From positions 1 through 64,000 of the forward strand of contig NZ_JAFVLN010000001.1 in the NCBI RefSeq assembly GCF_017377775.1: a DNA stretch of 64,000 nt, written 5' to 3'. A program made the translations under genes and the position numbers. Origin of the DNA: Streptomyces sp. VRA16 Mangrove soil (GTDB lineage: Bacteria; Actinomycetota; Actinomycetes; Streptomycetales; Streptomycetaceae). Of this stretch, positions 1 to 8,119 are shown piece by piece (positions within the stretch are counted from its first letter, which is position 1; every line of letters begins with the position of its first letter). Below the pieces are notes generated by a model. That model worked only from the letters and a program-made list of their open reading frames with translations. It ran no database searches and was not told the origin of the DNA.

Positions 1-6
1 CCGCAC

Positions 7-63
7 GGCCTTCCTGGTGAACTCCGGTATCTCGTCGCAGAGTTCAGGATCACGAGGAAGGCC
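7..63. repeat. Imperfect palindrome at the left edge
   Basis: The arms GGCCTTCCT (7-15) and AGGAAGGCC (55-63) are exact complements, and inside them TGAACTC (18-24) pairs with GAGTTCA (40-46). A second short inverted repeat, TCACTC/GAGTGA, lies at 80-95. No convincing gene was found in bases 1-257. The structure may be the terminator or operator of a gene to the left of the window; this cannot be decided from the edge. Confidence 0.4.
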
Positions 64-127
64 ACTTCATACCCTGCGATCACTCCAAAGAGTGACGATA
101 TGGCCGGGCCGGAGGTTAAGGAACAAG

Positions 128-240
128 CTGAGGGGCGCGGGGAACCCGCGAAACGCCGCAGTCGCGTCCGCTCGGTCGATGAGCGGACGCGACTGCGGCG
201 GGTACGTGGCCGGACGCGCACGCGGCGGAGCCGCGTATCG
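128..240. repeat. Streptomyces-type intergenic hairpin repeat, downstream of the desaturase
   Basis: A perfect 20-bp stem (154-173 with 181-200, 7-nt loop) is followed by a second hairpin (ACGCGGC 220-226 with GCCGCGT 230-236). Just before them is an AGGGGCGCGGGGAAC block (131-145) that also occurs in the larger cruciform at 22951-23089, so these look like members of one repeat family. It lies just beyond the stop codon of the leftward desaturase gene and probably ends its transcript. Confidence 0.6.
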
Positions 241-257
241 ACACGGCCCCGAGCCCG

Positions 258-1235
258 CTACACGCCGGCGGCCCTCGCCGCCATCCGCGCCTTGCGGGCC
301 GCCAGCTTCTCGTCGAACTTCGAGGCCTCGGAGTCGAGGCCGCCCATGAACAGCCCCAGCTCCTCCTGGGCCTTCGCGCCCTCGGGGCCGAGACCGTCGA
401 TCTCCATGACCTTCAGGAAGCGCAGCACGGGCTGGATCACGTCGTCGTGGTGGATGCGCAGGTTGTAGACCTCGCCGATCGCCATCTGCGCGGCGGCCCG
501 CTCGAAGCCGGGAATGCCGTGCCCCGGCATCCGGAAGTTGACGACGACGTCGCGCACGGCCTGCATCGTCAGGTCGGGCGTGAGCTCGAACGCGGACTTC
601 AGCAGGTTCCGGTAGAAGACCATGTGCAGGTTCTCGTCCGTGGCGATGCGCGCCAGCATCCGGTCGCAGACCGGGTCACCGGACTGGTGACCTGTGTTGC
701 GGTGCGAGATCCGGGTCGCCAGCTCCTGGAAGGCGACGTACGCGATCGAGTGCAGCATCGAGTGGTTGTTGTCCGACTCGTAGCCCTCGCTCATGTGCGA
801 CATGCGGAAGGCTTCCAGCTGGTCCGGGTCGACGGCGCGCGACGCGAGCAGGTAGTCGCGCATCACGATGCCGTGCCGGCCCTCCTCGGCGGTCCAGCGG
901 TGCACCCAGGTGCCCCACGCGCCGTTGCGGCCGAAGAGCGTCGCGATCTCGTGGTGGTAACTGGGGAGGTTGTCCTCGGTCAGCAGGTTGACGATCAGCG
1001 CGGTGCGGCCGACGTCGGTGACCTTCGACTGGTCCTTCGCCCAGGCCTCGCCGTCCTCGAAGAAGCCCGGGAAGTTACGGGCGTCGGACCAGGGCACGTA
1101 CTCGTGCGGCATCCAGTCCTTGGCGACCTGCAGGTGCCGGTTGAGCTCCTTCTCGACGACTTCTTCCAGCGCGTACAGAAGGCGGGCGTCGGTCCATGAG
1201 GTCGACGAGCCGAGGCGGGGGGAGATGACGGTCAC
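258..1235 (-). CDS. Acyl-ACP desaturase (DesA/FAB2-type di-iron)
   Basis: A soluble di-iron stearoyl-ACP-type desaturase that inserts a double bond into acyl carrier protein-bound fatty acids, presumably for membrane fluidity. The 325-residue product carries the ferritin-like ligand sets of the family: Glu87, the EEGRH motif at 117-121, Glu171 and DENLH at 200-204. Length fits the actinobacterial family. The GTG start at 1235 is preferred because AGGAG lies 6-7 nt upstream and the protein then begins at the usual conserved N-terminus; an ATG 31 codons further out would run through the promoter repeats. It is alone in its transcript, with a hairpin repeat downstream and a probable operator upstream. 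Confidence 0.93.
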   Translation of the reverse strand: MTVISPRLGSSTSWTDARLLYALEEVVEKELNRHLQVAKDWMPHEYVPWSDARNFPGFFEDGEAWAKDQSKVTDVGRTALIVNLLTEDNLPSYHHEIATLFGRNGAWGTWVHRWTAEEGRHGIVMRDYLLASRAVDPDQLEAFRMSHMSEGYESDNNHSMLHSIAYVAFQELATRISHRNTGHQSGDPVCDRMLARIATDENLHMVFYRNLLKSAFELTPDLTMQAVRDVVVNFRMPGHGIPGFERAAAQMAIGEVYNLRIHHDDVIQPVLRFLKVMEIDGLGPEGAKAQEELGLFMGGLDSEASKFDEKLAARKARMAARAAGV

Positions 1236-1283
1236 GGGGGGCTCCTGGGGGACGGAGGTACAGCGAGCGGTACGAGCGGTTCT

Positions 1284-1318
1284 ACCTACGGTGTCGTAGG
1301 TTACGTTGCCGTAGGTTA
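1284..1318 (-). promoter_or_regulatory. Probable operator of the desaturase gene
   Basis: Upstream of the desaturase start is the inverted repeat ACCTACG-gtgt-CGTAGGT (1284-1301). The half-element CGTAGGTTA occurs twice in direct orientation (1295-1303 and 1310-1318), 15 bp apart. This resembles TetR-family operators in form. No TetR gene is adjacent, so the regulator would act from elsewhere. Confidence 0.5.
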
Positions 1319-1340
1319 AGCGCTCCATAAAGAGCTGTGG

Positions 1341-2117
1341 TTACGCGTAGAGGTCCCGAAGGCGGACTGAGAGGCACGTCACACAGCCTTCGAGCTTCTC
1401 GAACTCGGAAATGTCCACCAGAACGGGGTCATGGCCGAGGTCCGCGAGCAGCTCCGCCGACTTCGGCGCGCTCGCCGCCATGAGCAGCCGGTTACCGCCC
1501 AGCAGCACGACGTGTGCGCCCGACTCCTCCGGCACGGGCAGAAACCGCGGGAAGAGCGAGGCGTGGTCCACCAGCGGCTCATGGCCGATCACCGTGCCGT
1601 CGGGCAGCGCCGTCACCGCCGACTTCAGGTGCAGCACCCGGCTCACCGGAACGGCGACGACCCGGGCGCCGAGCGGCTCGAAGACCGCCCGCAGCTGCTG
1701 CACCCCCGCCGCGTTCGTGCGCCCGCCCCGGCCCACGTAGAGCGTGTCGCCCACTTTCAGTACGTCGCCGCCGTCGAGGGTGCCGGGTTCCCACACCCAG
1801 TTGACGGAGCAGCCGAGCCGCGCCACGGCCTGCTCGACGCCCGAGATCTCCTCGCGGCGCGACGCGGCGCCGGGCCGGGCGATCAGCGCCACGTTCCGGA
1901 AGACGACCACCGCGTCCTCCACGAACACCGCGTCCGGGCAGTCGTCGGCGGGCTCGACCACCAAGGTCTCCCAGCCGTGCTCCTCCAGCGCGTCGACGTA
2001 CCCCTGCCACTGCTCGACGGCCTTCCCGGTGTCGACGGGGGTGCGCTCGACATGGGTGACGAGTCCGTCGGCGAGACGCGGTCCGGGGCGGCGGACGAGG
2101 GCCTTCTTGCTGGGCAC
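1341..2117 (-). CDS. ddaH: Dimethylarginine dimethylaminohydrolase (DDAH) family hydrolase
   Basis: A guanidine-modifying enzyme predicted to hydrolyse N-omega-methylated arginines to citrulline and a methylamine. The 258-residue protein shows the family landmarks in order: FVED (65-68), TLDGGDVL (113-120), the catalytic His163 in HLKS, GGN (207-209) and the catalytic Cys248 in EGCVTCLS. The GTG start at 2117 is chosen because GGAG lies about 8 nt upstream and it gives the normal family length; upstream in-frame starts have no ribosome site. The gene is followed 105 nt later by the desaturase but the two need not be co-transcribed. Substrate preference (methylarginine versus free arginine) cannot be read from sequence. 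Confidence 0.88.
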   Translation of the reverse strand: MPSKKALVRRPGPRLADGLVTHVERTPVDTGKAVEQWQGYVDALEEHGWETLVVEPADDCPDAVFVEDAVVVFRNVALIARPGAASRREEISGVEQAVARLGCSVNWVWEPGTLDGGDVLKVGDTLYVGRGGRTNAAGVQQLRAVFEPLGARVVAVPVSRVLHLKSAVTALPDGTVIGHEPLVDHASLFPRFLPVPEESGAHVVLLGGNRLLMAASAPKSAELLADLGHDPVLVDISEFEKLEGCVTCLSVRLRDLYA

Positions 2118-2359
2118 GGATGAACTCCACGGGTCATGGCAGGACGGGGCGCCGCGCATGAGGGGTGACGGCGGGCACATCATGCACAGCCCCGTGGGTC
2201 CGGCGGAATCCCCCGTTACGCGGCTGTCACCTCCTCCTCACCCGGCCCGCCCGTGCCCTTGGCGGCCCGCCGCGGACGCTCCGCCGTGAACGGACCGTCC
2301 GCCGCGGCCGGTTGGACCGGCGGCTCCCGACCGCGGCCCCGTCGTACCCGGGGAAGACG

Positions 2360-3976
2360 TCAGTCGCCGGCCCCCAGCTCGATCCACCGGGTCACCCCGA
2401 TCGACTCCAGGAACGGCATGTCGTGGCTGGCCACGATCAGCGCCCCCTCGTACGACTCAAGGGCCGACGTCAGCTGCCGGACGCTGGCCATGTCGAGGTT
2501 GTTCGTCGGCTCGTCCAGCATCAGCAGCTGCGGCGCGGGCTCGGCGAGCATCAGCGCGGCCAGCGCCGCGCGGAACCGCTCGCCGCCCGACAGGGTCCCC
2601 GCGAGCCGGTCGGCCCTGGCCCCTTTGAACAGGAAGCGGGCAAGGCGGGCCCGGATCCGGTTGTTGGTGGCGTCCGGCGCGAACCGTGCCACGTTCTCGA
2701 CGACCGTGGACGTGTCGTCCAGGACGTCGAGCCGCTGCGGCAGGAAGCGCAGCGGTACGTGCACGAACGCCTCGCCCGCGACCGGCGCGAGCTCACCGGC
2801 GATGGTGCGCAGCAGCGTCGTCTTGCCCGCGCCGTTGCGGCCGACGAGCGCGATCCGCTCGGGGCCGCGCAGATCCAGCTCCTTGACCAGCTGCCCGCCG
2901 TACGCGAGTCGCAGACCGGTGAGGGTGAGGACCTCGCGGCCCGGCGGCACGGCCGTGTACGGCAGATCGACACGGATCTCGTCGTCGTCGCGCACCGCCT
3001 CCACCGCCTCGTCGAGCCGCTCCTTCGCCTCGGCGAGCTTCTCCTCGTGCAGGATGCGGTGCTTGCCGGCCGACACCTGCGCCGCCCGCTTGCGCGCACC
3101 CATCACGATCTTGGGCTCGCGCTTGGAGTCCCACATCTTCTGCCCGTAGCGCCTGCGCCGCGCCAACGTCACCTGGGCCTCGGTCAGTTCACGCTTCTGC
3201 TTCCTCCAATCGGCCTCGGCGACGCGGACCATCCGCTCCGCCGCCTCCTGCTCGACGGCGAGGGCCTCCTCGTACGCGGAGAAGTTCCCGCCGAACCAGG
3301 TGACCTCCCCGCCGCGCAGATCGGCGATCTGGTCGACCCGGTCGAGGAGTTCACGGTCGTGGCTGACGACGATCAGCGCGCCGGACCAGCCCTCCACGGC
3401 CGCGTACAGCCGCTGCCGTGCGTACACGTCGAGATTGTTGGTGGGTTCGTCGAGGAGGAGGACGTCGGGGCGGCGCAGCAGCAGCGCCGCGAGGCGCAGC
3501 AGCACCGACTCGCCGCCCGACACCTCCCCGACGGTCCGGTCCAAATCGATGCGGTCCAGGCCGAGTTGGGCGAGCAGGGCGGTCGCCCGCTCCTCCACGT
3601 CCCAGTCGTCGCCGACCGTGCTGAAGTGCTCCTCGCGCACGTCGCCCGCCTCGATGGCGTGCAGCGCGGCCCGGACGTCGGCGATACCGAGGGCGTCGTC
3701 GACGCGCAGGGCGGTGTCGAGGGTGACGTTCTGCGGCAGGTGGCCGACTTCGCCGAAGACCCGGACCGTGCCGTCGGCCGGGGTCAGCTCGCCCGCGATC
3801 AGCTTCAACAGGGTCGATTTCCCTGACCCGTTGATGCCGATGAGGCCGGTGCGACCGGGACCGAAGGTGGCCTGGAGGCCGTCGAAGACCTCCGTGCCGT
3901 CGGGCCAGGCGAAGTCGAGACCGGTGACGGCGACGGACGTGGTGGCGGAGCCGGAGAAACTCTGAGGATGTGACAT
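2360..3976 (-). CDS. ABC-F family ATPase, likely ribosome-associated resistance or rescue factor
   Basis: A cytosolic protein of two fused ABC ATPase domains without membrane segments. Walker A motifs are GINGSGKST and GRNGAGKTT, the signature sequences are SGGES and LSGGER, and both Walker B motifs read LDEPTNNLD, as usual for ABC-F proteins that act on ribosomes. The basic, charged linker between the domains is rich in Lys/Arg/Glu. The 538-residue form starts at ATG 3976 with GAGG about 7 nt upstream. Its promoter and leader region (4051-4283) look like those of WblC/WhiB7-dependent, translation-attenuated antibiotic resistance genes, which supports a role in protection from ribosome-targeting drugs. 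The drug specificity is not predictable. Confidence 0.88.
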   Translation of the reverse strand: MSHPQSFSGSATTSVAVTGLDFAWPDGTEVFDGLQATFGPGRTGLIGINGSGKSTLLKLIAGELTPADGTVRVFGEVGHLPQNVTLDTALRVDDALGIADVRAALHAIEAGDVREEHFSTVGDDWDVEERATALLAQLGLDRIDLDRTVGEVSGGESVLLRLAALLLRRPDVLLLDEPTNNLDVYARQRLYAAVEGWSGALIVVSHDRELLDRVDQIADLRGGEVTWFGGNFSAYEEALAVEQEAAERMVRVAEADWRKQKRELTEAQVTLARRRRYGQKMWDSKREPKIVMGARKRAAQVSAGKHRILHEEKLAEAKERLDEAVEAVRDDDEIRVDLPYTAVPPGREVLTLTGLRLAYGGQLVKELDLRGPERIALVGRNGAGKTTLLRTIAGELAPVAGEAFVHVPLRFLPQRLDVLDDTSTVVENVARFAPDATNNRIRARLARFLFKGARADRLAGTLSGGERFRAALAALMLAEPAPQLLMLDEPTNNLDMASVRQLTSALESYEGALIVASHDMPFLESIGVTRWIELGAGD

Positions 3977-4050
3977 GAGGGCCTCGCGGTTGCGGAGTGC
4001 GAACGGTGACGGGGTGCAACGCGTTCGAGACACCGCGGGCCACGGGCAAC

Positions 4051-4097
4051 AAAAAAGGGCCTGTTCCGGCGGGGAGGACGGCTCGTCTGCCGAGGTC
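4051..4097 (-). promoter_or_regulatory. Candidate transcription attenuator before the ABC-F gene
   Basis: On the leftward strand, a GC-rich stretch after the leader ORF ends in GGCCC followed by six T residues (4056-4051), then 74 nt further comes the ABC-F start. This is the layout of a conditional intrinsic terminator. I could see only short pairings (GCC with GGC) just before the T run, so the exact stem is unresolved. Confidence 0.4.
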
Positions 4098-4178
4098 TCA
4101 CACGGACACATGGGCGCAGCGAAAACGGCGCGGCCTCGCCACAGAGGGGCGAATCAGGGGCGCGCGGCTGCGAGACAT
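4098..4178 (-). CDS. 26-codon leader peptide upstream of the ABC-F gene
   Basis: A short ORF starting at ATG 4178 and ending at TGA 4098-4100 encodes 26 residues, very rich in Arg (about one in three) with several Pro. It begins MSRSRAPLIR and ends RCAHVSV. It sits between a good promoter (-10 near 4246-4251) and a T-run (4051-4056). Ribosome stalling on such a leader could control read-through into the ABC-F gene. The Shine-Dalgarno match is weak (GAG about 12 nt upstream). Coding status is inferred from the arrangement only. Confidence 0.45.
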   Translation of the reverse strand: MSRSRAPLIRPSVARPRRFRCAHVSV

Positions 4179-4245
4179 GCACGGTGTCTCAGGACCTCAG
4201 TAGACCAATGTCCTTCTCCGATCGGCGGCAACAGAACCGTCGACC

Positions 4246-4283
4246 ACGGTAGGGACGCGGCCGGAACGGTGTCAACGCATTAA
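4246..4283 (-). promoter_or_regulatory. WblC/WhiB7-like promoter of the ABC-F transcript
   Basis: Reading leftward: an AT-tract TTAAT (4283-4279), a 3-bp gap, a perfect -35 TTGACA (4275-4270), an 18-nt spacer and a -10-like TACCGT (4251-4246). An AT-rich block 3 bp upstream of the -35 is the known signature of WhiB7/WblC-activated promoters of resistance genes. It overlaps the divergent GPP34 promoter region. Confidence 0.55.
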
Positions 4284-4284
4284 C

Positions 4285-4959
4285 GTGGCGCCCGTGCCCC
4301 ATGGCTCCCTTCCGCTGCCCGCCCGCCTGTTCCTGCTCGCGCACGACCCCGGCAAGGGGCGGGTGACCGGCGCGCCCGACGTGGTGCTCGCCGTCCGCGC
4401 CGGCGCCCTGGCCGAGCTCGCCGCGCGCGCTCTCGTGCAGGAGACCGACGGGACCGTCACGCCGGTGCTCGACGCCCGCGCCGACGATCCCGTCCTCGAC
4501 GAACTCCTGGAACTCATCGGGGAGTCCAGACCCCGCACATGGCGCGGCCTGATCACCCACCGCGCCCGCGGCACGCGCGACACCGTGCGCCGCGAACTGG
4601 CCGCGCAGGGATATCTGCGGGCCGAACGGCGCCGCGTCCTCGGCCTGTTCCCCGCCACCCGCTACGTCCTCGCCCGCGCCGGCTACGTACAGGTCCTGCG
4701 GGCCGAGGCACGGGTCGCCCTGACCGGTCCCGCGGCCCCGGAAGCCGTCCACCCCGACCAGGCGGCGCTGGTCGTGCTCGCCGCCGCCGGACACTTCCGG
4801 GGCCTGCTCTCCTGGCGCGAACGCCGTCGGCACGCCGAACGGCTCAGCGCCCTCGCGGAGCATGCGGGCCCGTACGTGCCGCAGCTCCGCAAGGCCCTCG
4901 AAGCGGAGGTGAGGAAGGCGGAGGCGGCCAGGGCCTCGGACGGGGGCGGGGGCGGCTAG
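4285..4959 (+). CDS. GPP34 (Golgi phosphoprotein 3-like) family protein
   Basis: A 224-residue member of the GPP34/GOLPH3 family, which is expanded in Streptomyces. Eukaryotic members bind phosphoinositide lipids; the bacterial role is not established. The N-terminal block LPARLFLLAHDPGKGR and the following Leu/Ala-rich helices fit the family. The C-terminus is charged (EVRKAEAARA) and ends in five Gly. The GTG at 4285 is taken as start; a second in-frame GTG at 4294 is equally possible because neither has a strong ribosome site. It is transcribed divergently from the ABC-F gene and their control regions overlap. Confidence 0.75.
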   Translation: MAPVPHGSLPLPARLFLLAHDPGKGRVTGAPDVVLAVRAGALAELAARALVQETDGTVTPVLDARADDPVLDELLELIGESRPRTWRGLITHRARGTRDTVRRELAAQGYLRAERRRVLGLFPATRYVLARAGYVQVLRAEARVALTGPAAPEAVHPDQAALVVLAAAGHFRGLLSWRERRRHAERLSALAEHAGPYVPQLRKALEAEVRKAEAARASDGGGGG

Positions 4960-5026
4960 GACCTCGGGGATCCGGGCGTCGCGGACATCGGTGAGGCGCG
5001 GGCCCGTCGTTGAGTACGGTGCCCGG

Positions 5027-5167
5027 ATGTCTGCTCAGCGTGTTCTGCCGCGGGTCGACGCGGGCACCGGCACCGCGACCGCGACCTGGAACATCGTGCC
5101 GCTGACCGGCCCCGAGTTGCTGCTGCACGCCCGGTCGCCACTGATGACCCGGCCCGACGTCAGCTAG
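5027..5167 (+). CDS. Short ORF of 46 codons, possibly a gene remnant
   Basis: ATG 5027 opens a 46-codon frame beginning MSAQRVLPRVDAG and ending TRPDVS. A TACGGT box sits 6 nt before the ATG, the layout of a leaderless Streptomyces gene. The product resembles nothing I recognise. Its stop overlaps the stop of the convergent membrane-protein gene by 4 bp. It could be a genuine small protein or the truncated start of a lost gene. Confidence 0.25.
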   Translation: MSAQRVLPRVDAGTGTATATWNIVPLTGPELLLHARSPLMTRPDVS

Positions 5168-5754
5168 GGCGCCCCGGTCGGCGGCCGAGGGCTGCGGCTG
5201 CGGCCGCGGACCGTCAGGACCAGGAGCGTCCCGCCCGCCGCGAGGACCAGCGCCGCCAGGGGGCGGCCCGCGCCGGATTCCGGGGTGTCGAGCGCGGCGG
5301 CGCCCAGCACCGCGGCCGACGCCGCGGCTGCCGCCAGGGCCTCGCCCCAGGTCCGCCGAGCGGGACGGGCCGCGGTGAGCCCCGTCGACCAGGCGTCGCT
5401 CGCCGCGAGATAGCCGACCAGCAGCACCGCCGTGCACGCCGCCTGCCAGACCGGCGGGTCACCGAGCGCCGCGATCAGCACCGCGCCGCACGCCAGCGCG
5501 CTCGTGCGGTGCCGCGCGATCAGATACGCCCAGCGGATCGAGTGCAGCGTCGGACGCACATCGAGTCCGGGCGCCGCCCACACCCCGACGACCAGGGCGC
5601 CGCAGAACAGGAAGAGGCCGGTGCTGTCGTGCCCGCCCGCCCACGGCCGGTACGCCGCCACCAGCAGCGCCACGGCGAGCACCCGCACCGGCAGGGTGCG
5701 GGCGGCGTGCACGGCGTACGCCCGCCAGGGGATCCGTCGTCCGGGACCGGTCAT
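5164..5754 (-). CDS. Integral membrane protein, last gene of the MoxR/DUF58 operon
   Basis: A 196-residue protein with about five to six hydrophobic segments: near residues 21-35, 45-62, 84-100, 103-120, 137-153 and 166-182. The N- and C-termini are Arg-rich. The ATG overlaps the stop of the DUF58 gene in an ATGA, so it is translationally coupled. I recognise no catalytic motif. By position it is probably a membrane partner of the MoxR-DUF58 system; its function is unknown. Confidence 0.7.
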   Translation of the reverse strand: MTGPGRRIPWRAYAVHAARTLPVRVLAVALLVAAYRPWAGGHDSTGLFLFCGALVVGVWAAPGLDVRPTLHSIRWAYLIARHRTSALACGAVLIAALGDPPVWQAACTAVLLVGYLAASDAWSTGLTAARPARRTWGEALAAAAASAAVLGAAALDTPESGAGRPLAALVLAAGGTLLVLTVRGRSRSPRPPTGAP

Positions 5755-7106
5755 CGCGGGCGCCCTCCCACCCGGCCGGTCAGCAGCGGCGCGAGCGCCA
5801 GGTCGAGGGGCTCACCGGCGGTGTGCCGCAGCACCGGGACCCCGCTGTCGCGCAGCGCGAACCGCATCGCGTCCCGGTCCGCGTGCCACAGCCGCAGCCC
5901 CAACTCGCCCGCCACGTCACCCGGTTCGACCTCCGGGTCACCGCTCGGGATCTCCACGACGACCGGCCGCCTGGCCCGCGCCTGAAGATCGCGCAGCACC
6001 TTCAGCACCCGGCCGTCGCTGAGCGGCGTGAACACGTACACCAGCGCCCCCTCCGGCAGCGCCGGCACCGGCACCCGCTGGAGCCCCGAGCCGTCGAAGC
6101 GGCGGTCCTTGCGCACGTCGAGCACGCTCTCGACGATCCGGTAGAACGCGGCGTTCCCGGCCTGCGGCTGCAGCCAGCGCGTGGCGCCGCCCACCGAGAC
6201 GACCCCGACGCGGTCGTGCGTGCGCAGATAGGCGCGGGCGAGCCCGGTGGCCGCGCGGACCGTCTCGTCCAGCGAGGAGACACCGGTCGCCGGGTCGATC
6301 ACGTCGCCGAACGCGTCGATCAGCATCACCGTGTCCGCGGCCCGTTCGGCGGCGAACCGGTGCAGTTGCACCTCGCCGCGGCGCAGCGTCGACGGCCAGT
6401 GGATGCGCCGCTGCCGCTCGCCCGGCTCCCACTGCCGTACGCCGACCACCTCGACGCCCTCCCCGTACTGCGCGGCCGTGTGCTCGCCGAGCCGCTGCGG
6501 CAGCCGCGCCGGAATCGGCGTGAACCGGGACCGCCCCGCGTACGGGAACACCGCGACCTCGGCCGCCTCGACCCGCACGCTGCGGCGGACGGTGCCCCCG
6601 GCGTCGTACACGTCGAGATCGACGGGCCCGATCGACCAGCGGCCCCACTCCGTCGCAGTGAGCCGCAGCGTCACCGAGGACGGTCCGGTGACGACCGCGT
6701 CGAGCCGGACCCCGGGGCCGAGCGTGACCCCCGGATCGAGCCGGACCTCGTCGCCGTCGTGCGCCACATCGACGCGCACGGTGATCGTGTCGCCCTCGAA
6801 GCAGCGCCGGGGCTCGACACTCAGCGACGTCGCCACGCGCCGCGGATACCGGCGCGGCAGCGCCAGCGCCAGGAGCACCAGCGGCCCCGCGGCGAGCGCG
6901 AGCAGCCACGCTCTGCCGGTGAGCAGCGCCGCCGCGAGCGCCACCACGGCGACCGTGAGCAGCCGCAGCGTCCGCTCGCCCGGCCGCGGTCCGGCCGGCG
7001 GCGGGGTCGACGCCTGGACCGGCGTGGTGCGGCCTTCGAGGGCGCGCACGACCGCGGCGCCCGGCGCCGGGGCGGCGTCGTCCTTCGGGGTCGGCCGCAC
7101 GGTCAT
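5751..7106 (-). CDS. DUF58 domain-containing membrane protein
   Basis: A 451-residue protein with a short polar N-terminus, two adjacent membrane segments (about residues 50-85), then a beta-rich region and the DUF58 domain, with the family core VRQWEPGERQRRIHW followed by a VWA-like segment beginning TVMLID. DUF58 proteins almost always travel with MoxR AAA+ ATPases, as here. They are thought to be assembled or activated by them, possibly during cell-envelope or metal-cofactor processes. The ATG at 7106 overlaps the MoxR stop (ATGA) and the gene overlaps the next membrane gene in the same way. Confidence 0.88.
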   Translation of the reverse strand: MTVRPTPKDDAAPAPGAAVVRALEGRTTPVQASTPPPAGPRPGERTLRLLTVAVVALAAALLTGRAWLLALAAGPLVLLALALPRRYPRRVATSLSVEPRRCFEGDTITVRVDVAHDGDEVRLDPGVTLGPGVRLDAVVTGPSSVTLRLTATEWGRWSIGPVDLDVYDAGGTVRRSVRVEAAEVAVFPYAGRSRFTPIPARLPQRLGEHTAAQYGEGVEVVGVRQWEPGERQRRIHWPSTLRRGEVQLHRFAAERAADTVMLIDAFGDVIDPATGVSSLDETVRAATGLARAYLRTHDRVGVVSVGGATRWLQPQAGNAAFYRIVESVLDVRKDRRFDGSGLQRVPVPALPEGALVYVFTPLSDGRVLKVLRDLQARARRPVVVEIPSGDPEVEPGDVAGELGLRLWHADRDAMRFALRDSGVPVLRHTAGEPLDLALAPLLTGRVGGRPR

Positions 7107-8119
7107 GAGCGGACCGGCTCCGTGCGCCGGGTCGACGGGGTCGGTACGGCATCGACGATCTCGCGCACCACCGCGTCGGTGGACACCTCGCGCACCCACA
7201 ACTCCGGGCGCAGCGAGACGCGGTGGGCGAGGGCGGGCACCGCGAGGTACTTCATGTCCTCCGGGATCACGAAGTCGCGCCCCTCCAGCACGGCCCGCGC
7301 ACGGGCGAGCTGGACCAGGGCGAGACCGCCGCGCGGGGAGGCGCCGATGCTGATCTGCGGATGGTCCCGGGTGGCGGTCACCAGCGCGACGGCGTACTCC
7401 AGGAGGTCGTCGTCGATCTCGACGCGCTCCACCGCGTCCCGCCAGGCCACGACCTCGGCGGGCCGCGCGAGCGTGTCGACCACCGGCTCGGGGGTGGCCC
7501 TGCCGACCCGGGCACGCAGCATCGCTCGCTCCTCCTGCGGCGCCAAGTAGCCCATCCTGACGCGCAGTTGGAAGCGGTCCAGCTGGGCCTCCGGCAGGGA
7601 GTACGTGCCCTCGTACTCCACCGGGTTGGCGGTCGCGATCACCAGGAACGGATCGGGCAGCGGACGCGTCGCCCCGTCCACGGTCACCTGCGACTCGGCC
7701 ATCGCCTCAAGCAGCGCGGCCTGCGTCTTGGGCGGCGTCCGGTTGATCTCGTCGGCCAGCAGCAGATGCGTGAAGACGGGCCCGGGGTGGAAGACCATCT
7801 CGCCGCCGCGCTGGTCGTACAAGGACGCGCCGGTGACGTCCGAGGGCAGCAGGTCGGGCGTGAACTGGATGCGGTGGAAGTCGAGCCCGAGCGCCGTCGC
7901 GAAGGACCGGGCGAGCAGCGTCTTGCCGAGCCCCGGCAGGTCCTCGACCAGGACGTGCCCGCGGGCCAGGACGCCGAGCATGACCAGTTCTAGGGCGTCG
8001 GGCTTGCCGACGACGGCGCGGCCGACCTCGCGCAGCACGGCGCCGGCCCGCTCGCCGACCTCCTGCGCGGACAGCGGGGCGAGCGGGGCGGGTATCTCTG
8101 ACTCTGACGGACTCGTCAC
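7103..8119 (-). CDS. MoxR family AAA+ ATPase
   Basis: A 338-residue AAA+ chaperone-like ATPase. Walker A is LPGLGKT (61-67), Walker B and its extension read LLADEINRTPPKTQ, and sensor residues lie in VIATANPVEYEGTY. MoxR proteins remodel or activate partner proteins, typically the co-encoded VWA/DUF58 protein. The GTG at 8119 is chosen because it overlaps the stop of the upstream gene in a GTGA, and the protein then starts just before the conserved VGKPDAL region. The longer frame upstream is only a shadow of the neighbouring gene. Confidence 0.92.
   Translation of the reverse strand: MTSPSESEIPAPLAPLSAQEVGERAGAVLREVGRAVVGKPDALELVMLGVLARGHVLVEDLPGLGKTLLARSFATALGLDFHRIQFTPDLLPSDVTGASLYDQRGGEMVFHPGPVFTHLLLADEINRTPPKTQAALLEAMAESQVTVDGATRPLPDPFLVIATANPVEYEGTYSLPEAQLDRFQLRVRMGYLAPQEERAMLRARVGRATPEPVVDTLARPAEVVAWRDAVERVEIDDDLLEYAVALVTATRDHPQISIGASPRGGLALVQLARARAVLEGRDFVIPEDMKYLAVPALAHRVSLRPELWVREVSTDAVVREIVDAVPTPSTRRTEPVRS

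Noticed and set aside
1..60. Leftward reading PELCDEIPEFTRKAVR at the edge that looks protein-like
   Set aside because: The frame is closed by a stop just upstream and has no start codon in the window; it cannot be supported.
2118..2359. Gap between ABC-F and ddaH
   Set aside because: Searched for a small gene or hairpin; nothing convincing was seen.
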